This document shows positions 57,176 to 64,000 of a stretch of 64,000 nt of DNA, in pieces. Position numbers and translations under genes: made by a program. The notes under the pieces were generated by a model. It searched no databases. It worked only from the letters and a program-made list of their open reading frames with translations, and was not told where the DNA came from. The number at the start of each line of letters is the position of its first letter. Positions within the stretch are counted from its first letter, which is position 1. Source of the DNA: Romanomermis culicivorax (lineage: Eukaryota > Nematoda > Enoplea > Mermithida > Mermithidae); the NCBI GenBank assembly GCA_963922205.1, contig CAWUHX010000041.1, forward strand, positions 806,001 through 870,000, given 5' to 3'.

Positions 57176-59285
57176 CTATTCCTGGAATTCAACATATTCT
57201 TGCAAATTTTCTGCCTCATACCCAGGAAACAAAACTTGATAAGCTCCCCTTTCACCTTCGTTACCAAAACCTCCTCTATTTCCTCTGTAATTTCCTCTGA
57301 AATTACCTCTGAAATTTCCTCTACCCTGGAAATTTTCAAAACTTTCTCTAGGATTACCTCTTCCAAAACGTCTTCCACTATTTCCACCCCTTCCATGACT
57401 TTGTAGACCCTTATAAAAATTCAAAGTTCTACAATCAATCATGTTATGGGTGTTATTTTCATGGTAAATACACCATTTTCGCTGCTGAACCTCTTGTTGA
57501 TTTTTCATTTTCACTTTATCAACTTTCTGAGTTGAAGCAGTTATGGCTTCCTTTTGGGCTTTGGCAGAGTTCCTAATTTCTTCATAACATTATGCCATTT
57601 TAATAAATTCCTTAGATAAAGCCACCATGAGGGAGTCCTTTTTTGGCTCAACAGACTGTTGCAGAGGCATTATGGCCTGTTGTAGAGGTACTTCAAGTAC
57701 TTCATCATCTGGTATATCAATTAATTGATTTTGCGAAGATTGCATCAGAGTTTGCCTTTCTGTGTTTGGTCTACAAAAGTCCTTATTGCGTTTTTCGGCC
57801 CTTTTATAAGGCCTTTGGATTACATTCACATCGGCTTGCTGCTCCTCAGCAATTTCTGTCTGTGCCATATTTATCATCATAGGCTGTTCTCTTGGCCCAA
57901 ATGTTCAAATCGCGTTCCTGTACTTTAACTCTATCTCATAGACTGCTTGTGAAAGATCATACCAATTTTTGAGATTTGCTATGTCTTTCTGCAGTTCTAA
58001 TTGATAAGTTAAAGAACTTCTATAGAAAAAGGTTTCAATGATCACTTTATTTTTAAACTCCTTTGTTTGACTCTGGTAAATGAGATTCACATGTGCTCTA
58101 ACGCTTATCAAAAATTTGGTTGCTGCTTCATCTGGTTCCTGTTTAATATCTAACAGATCTCATTTGAGCATATCCAGGTTACAATCAGGAGCACAATAAT
58201 TCAAGATTTTGTCTCGGGCTTCCCTTATGTCGTTGACTCTTCGGCCAATTCTTTCGGCAAATCCCTTGACAATCAGGTTAATGCTTCTAGCTTCGCCTCA
58301 TCAGGAGTATTCTTTCAAAACTCACCTTCTAGCTCCACTAGAAAAGCAAGAATCTGTCTACTTGGCATATTGCATTGCAGCAATTTCGGTTTGATAGCAC
58401 TTTCAATGTCATAGACAGTTGGGCCTACCTGAGCGGGATTGACCCATAAAGCCAGATCAATCGGAATCATTGTAGGCATGACCTGCTGTCTGACATTTGG
58501 GTTTTCTCCCCTAATACAACTGCTTTGTTGTGACACAGTTGGATTTATCAGACTCAGGTTTTTACGCCTTCTTCAAAACCACAACTACTCACTTTTTGCT
58601 CTACTCTTGAGATAGTGGGCAAATGAGGCATATACTGCTCTCTAGGACCTAGACTTGACTTTTGGTCTTTCCGTCTACAGTCATTCTGAAGAGTGATACC
58701 ATCATTTTGCCACATCAACTCTTCTTGGGTCTGCTCAAACTTCAATGTACCACCTTGTTCCATACTGCCAGCATTGCTTTGCCTCGGTTCATGTGCCTTA
58801 CTGGCTTTCTGTGAACCATTATTAACAACGTGGGCGAATATGCTATCATAAACATCTAGCCTGTTCATGATTTGGTCCAGCTTATCCTCCAATGAGCTTT
58901 TAAGAGGATTTTCACGATGCTCCTCCTGCTCATTATCCCAATATAATCAATGGTAAGTATCGAATAACTGCGTGGGCTTATTCGTTGGCCGGCGCTGCTG
59001 TTGATCCACTACTGGAATGTTCATCTTCGGTATTGGATGCTCCAGTCCATTAATAGGGGATTGTAATAGATCGCCTCTCCTCGGGAGGTTTGTCGACGAT
59101 GGGATCTTAAATATTTGATCTTCGTTCGATTATAATATAGCGTTGTCATCCTCCCTTTCGACAGCTGATGAGGTCATAGGTCTGTTGCCTTCATTTTCCA
59201 CCAATAAAGGCCTGTGATCTGAGCAATTGTCCTCTTCAGCTGAAGTTTCTGCTGAAGTTTCAGCTGAAGTTAAGACAATTAGCTT
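57176..59285 (-). pseudogene. Gag of the 13.8-kb element, CHHC knuckle and RGG-like box
   Basis: Begins within gag directly at the LTR edge (EKLIVLTSAETSAETSAEED, a three-fold 12-bp repeat), so the true start is deleted. Capsid-like helical part to about 57.6 kb, with several frame breaks. The knuckle CIYHENNTHNMIDC has His in place of the second Cys (C-x2-H-x4-H-x4-C). An RGNF/RGNY-rich stretch of about 45 residues follows. The knuckle and RGG box suggest RNA binding. Only the last third shares one clean frame with the protease. Confidence 0.8.
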
Positions 59286-59292
59286 TTCCGAA

Positions 59293-59855
59293 TAGTTTGA
59301 GAAATATAATAAGAGATTGATATCAAAATAGACCTAATCAGTCACTGGCTAATTCACCTAATCAGGCCGAAACCTTAGGTAGAATAAGTCTGCAACAGTT
59401 CCGTCAGTCTCAAATTCAAGAAAGATCACCTGCTTTTGTTCCAAAGAACTGCAGAAAATCAAATAACTCTCTGATCTCAAGTAACTTCCAATCAGGGACA
59501 AACTGAGAAGGCAGGCTGAGAATTGAGTTGCAAATGTAGACTTGCATGCTGGGTGGCTCTCCAGAAATCCGGGGTCTAACCTGCATTCCTCCCCTGGGAG
59601 ATGTGGATCAAATGCCTGGATGAGGGATGTTGTATTTTGGCGGAATACTCCACAAAATAATAATAATAAAATTACAATAAATGGCCGTCAGGCCACCGAT
59701 TTCTCCACTTTAATAAAAACAAAACATGAATGACCAAAAACATAAACAACGAGCATTTTTATGCACGGTGTCTATGCAAATTGGTGTCGACACTAATTGC
59801 ATCGACTTTGGCTATTTCTTCGCAACCTGGAGATAGACTATGTCCATCCCCGACA
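59293..59855 (-). repeat. 5' LTR of the 13.8-kb element (inner edge deleted)
   Basis: Matches 46022-46604 except that the last about 20 bp next to gag are missing, together with the primer site. The AGGT target duplicate follows at 59856. Confidence 0.8.
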
Positions 59856-59884
59856 AGGTGTTGGGTATAGGATCGAGCAAGTTG

Positions 59885-59920
59885 GGCGCCCTAACCCCCC
59901 CCCCCTCCCCCCCCCCCCAT
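59885..59920. repeat. C-homopolymer run
   Basis: About 30 cytosines interrupted by one T and followed by attacagg. Likely unstable in assembly. Confidence 0.8.
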
Positions 59921-60121
59921 TACAGGTATTCCCACGAAGTTGGCTATACTGATAAGCCCAAAGCTCATGACAGTTTTATGATCCAAATTTGCAATGTCAG
60001 ATTGCTTTCAGGGCTTAGGCTTAGGCCTAGACTTATGTAAAAGAGATGTGCAGTCAACATTCTGGAATAAATGCCCTATTGAGATGGTCAACTAGATGGA
60101 ATGATCAATTAACTGGGACAG

Positions 60122-60316
60122 TCAACTCAGTTGCACATCATCATTCAAGTGGATTTGAAGTTGATGCAGAAGGCACCCAGTCATCCTATCAATGAAAAGG
60201 AAATCGAAGATTTGAAAAAACAATTGACCTTTAGTCCAAAAATATACCAAAGCCTCTATAAAGGTCTAATGGGTGGCGATGTTGATAGTGATAGCTACAG
60301 TAAAGAAGAATTTTAG
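60122..60316 (+). other. Short protein-like ORF, unrecognised
   Basis: About 64 codons reading SHPINEKEIEDLKKQLTFS and PKIYQSLYKGLMGGDVDSD, ending EEF then stop. Composition looks like real protein rather than random translation. It could be a last exon or a processed fragment. No clear splice acceptor or partner exon was found. Confidence 0.25.
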
Positions 60317-60649
60317 CTGTTCTGTTGGTTTTGAAATATATTTTAAATGCGTGATTACTTTGCCAGTTTTATGTGACCGAGTGAATTTTATAATCCAACA
60401 CAGTATTTTGTGCTATTAATTATGCAAATGAGGCAAACGTACTCCATCTGTCTGTCTGAAATGCTGATGATACATTGTCCATCTTATACTTTTACTGTAA
60501 CAGGAGATAGTGTCAAGACACATCAAACAGGGAAAAAGGGCACACTTCTGACTTCATTTGCTATTTACTCAAAATGCACTTTTTGTTGCATAATACCTTG
60601 TTGCCCCAAGGTATTCAATTTACAAAATGCAATCTAAAAATAGCCTTCG

Positions 60650-60810
60650 TCTATTTTCGGGGAAACGGGATTTGACAATTTCGGGGAATAGGGACTTTTA
60701 GAAAAAAGGGAATGTTTGATTTAAACCATTCTTCAGAGATACGGGACTTCCGGGGAATCGGGACATTTGGGGAAAAATGACATTCGGGGAATAGGGATAC
60801 ACTCTTTTCA
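60650..60810. repeat. Short imperfect repeats of cggggaatagggac type
   Basis: The motif (t)cggggaa(t/a)(a/c)ggga(c/t) occurs about six times at irregular spacing within 160 bp. No coding function is assigned. Confidence 0.5.
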
Positions 60811-61027
60811 AGAAAGCCTCGAGGAGTGAAGAAATCCGCGAGCAGTCCTACATCGTGTGGACATCTCCTTAAATTATTCTGATCGCTATGTCCGCTCATG
60901 CTTTGTTATTTGAGTGATCGTTTTTCTGTGTCCAGAGGCTGAGGTGAAAAAAGTGAAAAAAAGCGAACGCAGAGAGACTAGATTCGGCGGTCGCATCGCA
61001 ACGATCAGGGATTAGGATGTTATTGTG

Positions 61028-61141
61028 ATGCCTCTGGAACAAATCTTACAAAGCTTTTATCGCGAAGGAGAATATTCTCAAACACTGCCAGTTGCCAGTA
61101 GAGGTTACTACATCTATAATTTCAAGATCAATAGACTAGCT
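61028..61141 (+). other. Possible upstream exon (38 open codons) before glycerate kinase
   Basis: ATG 61028 opens MPLEQILQSFYREGEYSQ and reaches a strong donor-like gtgagt at 61142. The frame itself stays open to 61414. A good acceptor (ctcgtttcag) ends at 61624, just before the glycerate kinase start, so this may be its 5' leader exon, in a different frame from the enzyme. Alternatively it is a separate small gene of 128 codons. Not recognised. Confidence 0.3.
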
Positions 61142-61450
61142 GTGAGTGGTCTGTTCGTGAATGATTCTCGATTTATCGAATGCATAACGAAAATAAAAAT
61201 TACATCAGGTATTCAGTACCGATCACATTCTATGATTTTGAGAGCTTACAACCTGTCCACATTTGAGTTTTTCTCAAGGTCGCCGATCATCGTGTTGACC
61301 GCGAAAATTATTTCGAAGCTATATCTTGGTTTAAATCATCAGGTTAGCACGCCGTTTGTGAGTTATGGTTGCATTATCGTTGACTCTGTACTGTCTTTTA
61401 ATGTAAATGAATGAGGGCAACTTGTCTTTTTTATTAAAACTCGAGTGTAA

Positions 61451-61571
61451 AGGCCCATTTGTACTCCACGTCACGGTCACGGCGGGCTTGACCAATCATC
61501 TTTCGCCTTGAAAAATAGACGACACGTCTGATTGGTTGGGGCCTTACGCGACGTGGATTTAGAACGGGCCT
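61451..61571. mobile_element. 121-bp Harbinger-type MITE
   Basis: Ends aggcccatttgtactccacg and cgtggatttagaacgggcct are inverted. TAA lies on both sides (61448-61450, 61572-61574), the 3-bp duplication typical of PIF/Harbinger. Located just upstream of the glycerate kinase start. Confidence 0.7.
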
Positions 61572-61644
61572 TAAATTTCTGCATTGCATTAAAATTGTTC
61601 AATCCGTAAAATTTCTCGTTTCAGCTCACTAATTACTCAACATT

Positions 61645-61722
61645 ATGGATGGTATTTATGTCATTCGTTCGGCATTTGAGGCAGCGATTGCAGCTGTCAA
61701 ACCAAATGCGCTTGTAAAGCAG
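61645..61722 (+). CDS. GLYCTK: Glycerate kinase coding exon 1
   Basis: MDGIYVIRSAFEAAIAAVKP and six more residues, ending at cag before gtaata. Phase 0. Confidence 0.8.
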
Positions 61723-62175
61723 GTAATATAAGGATAGACTTTCCATTCCGGGGAAAAACCTGACTTTTTGAAATTCCATGTTAATAAATAGAAATTTTCG
61801 AAATTCTCAAAATACCTGTTCACTGAAAAATATTTTTCGATTATCCAAGGAATTTTTATTCTTGTCAATATCTGCTTTTAAATTCGCTAGAATTTGTTTC
61901 TTTTCATCTGTGTTTCCATAAATGAGCGACATGGCTAATATTCACCCTTCTATTATCTAGAACCTGTCGATCAACGAAAGACTGTGTTTGGAACTTAAAA
62001 CTGAAAATGGTCCGATCAGTTACAAGTTGGATAAGAATGTATATGTCGTCGGCTTCGGCAAAGCAGCCTACGGCATGGCGCTAGCCGTCGAGGAATTGCT
62101 CAAACCGCACATCCGTGAAGCTATAATCAGTATTCCCTTTGGAACTTTCGACCTCTTAAGGATGTCCGTTTCGGG
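61645..62175 (+). CDS. GLYCTK: Glycerate kinase, first two coding exons (gene continues beyond window)
   Basis: Animal glycerate kinase phosphorylates D-glycerate in serine and fructose breakdown. Exon 1 is 61645-61722 (26 codons); its ATG follows an in-frame TAA at 61630 and an acceptor at 61624, and its donor is gtaata. Exon 2 starts at 61961 (acceptor tattatctag) and keeps frame. Diagnostic matches to human GLYCTK are SAFEAAIAAVKP (human LFESAVGAVLP), then YVVGFGKAAYGMALAVEELL and REAIISIPFGTFD, the N-terminal Rossmann-like MOFRL-associated domain. The end at 62175 (donor gtatgt) is my choice; the open frame runs on to 62356 without similarity. The catalytic remainder must lie past 64000. 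No mitochondrial presequence seen. Confidence 0.85.
61961..62175 (+). CDS. GLYCTK: Glycerate kinase coding exon 2 (3' end approximate)
   Basis: Contains the VVGFGKAAYGMALAVEELL hallmark. The donor at 62176 is inferred from where similarity stops. Confidence 0.75.
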
Positions 62176-62449
62176 GTATGTTTCATACATATCTGGACAA
62201 ATACTGTCTGATCATCTGGTACCAGTCGATCCAGAAAGTGATTTGGTTTCCGAATCGCTTCCGTTGTTTCCATGCCAAGTAGGTGTAGAAAACAAGATGT
62301 ATCGTACAGACAGCCCCATGAGGAGGAGTATGAGAGGGGGTATTACCCCCACCTAAAGTCCTGAGAATTGATCAATGATTGCCTAATTTGAGACAAAATG
62401 AAGTGTCAAGTGAACATTTAGCTACATTATTGCCTGAAATTTTCAACTT

Positions 62450-63115
62450 TACCCCTGAAAAATCTGAAAAAATCTGGTACATCTGGTATCATAGGTACAA
62501 AATACTTGGCCCCTAAAATTCATGTCCTCCCACTCTAGAGCCAAAACGCTTAGAGCTAGAACCTTGGGCTTTTTCTCATAATTTCGGGTAAGGCAAACTA
62601 TGGGATGCCTGTTGTCATTTCGGCTCTATCTGCAAGTGGTGCTCGGTGGGGCCCCAAAAACATGCCAAAAAACGCGTTTTTTAAGGGCCCCCGGTCCCAC
62701 CATGCCCCACAATGGCTGTGCCATATCCAAGCTTCATATTTCGGCCTAAGCATCTTGGGGAGCAATCTCAAATGCTTTTTTTAATTTTTTTTTAAATATG
62801 GCCTCAATTCAATTCTACGGTGGTCCGAAGTCCCGCCGGGAACCGCGAAATTCTGAAATTTTGTTACATAATACTGATGGCTTCAAAAAAATATTTTTTG
62901 CAGCATAATGCACTACGGTGTCAGAATTTTTTGCAGTTTCAATTGAGCCAACAGCGTTATTGGGATTTGTAGGGAGTTAGGGCTTTCGATCATGGGAAAT
63001 TCAATGGACGCGGTCACTTTACATAAAAAATTATCCTGAGTGTAAGGAAACGTGTTTCCGCGATTTGTGGGGAGGGGTTTCTGACGATGGAGAATTCAAT
63101 AGACGCTATTACAGA
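62450..63115. repeat. Dispersed repeat, second copy (inverted), with one to two 98-bp-type units
   Basis: Reverse-complement counterpart of 11.9-12.5 kb. Shared blocks include gctcggtggggccccaaaaa, cctaagcatcttggggagca and ccgcgaaattctgaaatttt; gaattcaatagacgc-type tandem units follow at 62.99-63.11 kb. No ORF. Confidence 0.8.
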
Positions 63116-64000
63116 AATTGAAAGAGAAAATTCCTCTGCTAAATTACTAAATAGGGTGACGATATGACAGACGGCTGATTAAAATCCGTCGATGACTATG
63201 GTCGAATCGCCGCTTCATTAATCGGAGATCAAAGTCGAGCTGAGGGCAGAAAGGTAGCAAAAAATTAACTTTCAACTTAAAGCTGCCACTAAAATGTAGA
63301 AAAAATCGAAAAATGAAAGTAATTTTTCCCGGGGCTTCAGAGCTGTTTTAAATTTTGAAGCAGACCATGTTTCTTGGTCACGACTCCGGTAGAAATTTTA
63401 CAATTTTTCTGTAGAGATATTCCTTAATTTAAATAGGACCATTCTATGATTTTCTCCTGCGTTTCTTCACGAGGTTTCAATAGAATTTGTAGATCGATTG
63501 TTCTATGTTTGTGAAGAAGTAATTTTTGACAATAAATAGTTGTGTGAAAAATCCGCTGATTTCTTTACTATCATAGGTCTACAGTGATCCTTCAGCAATT
63601 TCAAAATGACCGAACAACAGTAATATCGATTTTTATTATCTCCTAGCTTCATGAAACTGAACCATGTTTCTTCGATATGGTGTTTCTTCTATGTAACCAC
63701 TGGGTTCTATTCTTGCCTTATTCATCGATTACTGTGGTTCATTGAAGTCATTTTGAAAGGAAGTGGTTTTTGAGACACTTTGCGCTTAGTATAATGGAAG
63801 AAGTCCAAATCCGGTGGAAAATCTTAATTAACAATCACGGAATTTGGCGAAGTGACCGATAGTACTTAAACATTTCCAAAAAATGCCAGTGCATGCAAGT
63901 ATCGTATTATGTATATGATGTTTGTGGTGAGGTCAAAAAGGCATGAATCATCCACTTAAAAGGGCGATATCTCAATTTCTGATCCACTCCAAACATAAAC
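63116..64000. other. Stretch with nothing recognised
   Basis: A/T-rich sequence, probably intron of glycerate kinase. No exon, RNA gene or repeat could be supported. Confidence 0.4.

Larger units (their letters stand above)
46022..59855 (-). mobile_element. 13.8-kb Ty3-like element with extra 3' ORFs (copy B)
   Basis: Minus-strand element bounded by LTRs at both ends and a 4-bp direct repeat AGGT (46018-46021 and 59856-59859). Order in its own direction: LTR, gag, protease, RT, RNase H, acidic linker, integrase, about 1.1 kb spacer, DEDDy exonuclease ORF, further ORFs, LTR. It is more than twice as long as a usual Ty3 element because of about 5 kb after integrase. The 5' LTR edge, primer site and gag start are deleted relative to copy A. 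Several frameshifts and stops are present. The target duplication is short, so unity of the element rests on it together with LTR orientation and strand consistency. Confidence 0.75.

Noticed and set aside
1..64000. CRISPR arrays, bacterial operons, rRNA or tRNA genes
   Set aside because: No regularly spaced identical repeats with unique spacers, no ribosome-binding/operon layout and no cloverleaf or rRNA blocks recognised; the window is eukaryotic.

Overview
The window looks like nuclear DNA of an invertebrate animal: AT-rich, with spliced genes of short exons, long introns full of mobile elements, and GT-AG introns (one GC-AG). I cannot name the species. The spliced ELKS/ERC/CAST gene (the fly orthologue is Bruchpilot) and the glycerate kinase gene point to a metazoan. 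The mix of Ty3-like LTR elements, a jockey/CR1-like LINE, many hAT elements and a Maverick/adintovirus-type capsid remnant would suit an arthropod or another protostome.

Layout. 1-2.5 kb: minus-strand decayed gag-protease of a Ty3-like element, then tandem repeats. 3.9-5.4 kb: minus-strand LINE reverse-transcriptase fragment. 5.46-6.2 kb: broken capsid gene of a dsDNA virus-like element. 7.3-38.9 kb: one plus-strand ELKS gene whose 19 coding exons join in frame into a 1215-residue active-zone scaffold ending in the GIWA motif. Its 14-kb intron 5 holds a complete 9.3-kb retrovirus-like element and a hAT transposon. Introns 2, 6 and 17 hold foldback, tandem-repeat and MITE insertions, some nested. 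40.05-45.6 kb: truncated plus-strand copy of a Ty3-like family. 46.02-59.86 kb: minus-strand 13.8-kb member of the same family, with two LTRs and a 4-bp duplication of its target. 60-64 kb: short unrecognised ORFs, a Harbinger-type MITE, the first two coding exons of glycerate kinase, and a second, inverted copy of the dispersed repeat seen at 12 kb.

Two retroelements are the most unusual objects. The element at 19.9-29.2 kb has the order gag - env - protease/RT/RNase H/integrase. Its envelope lies between gag and pol, in the pol reading frame, with no AUG ahead of its signal peptide. The 13.8-kb element carries about 5 kb of extra ORFs between integrase and 3' LTR. The first is a DEDDy 3'-5' exonuclease with all five catalytic residues intact; the rest are coiled-coil, Lys/Ser-rich and Gly/Arg-rich and I do not recognise them. 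All retroelement genes here carry stops or frameshifts, so these are old copies. The two host genes read as intact.
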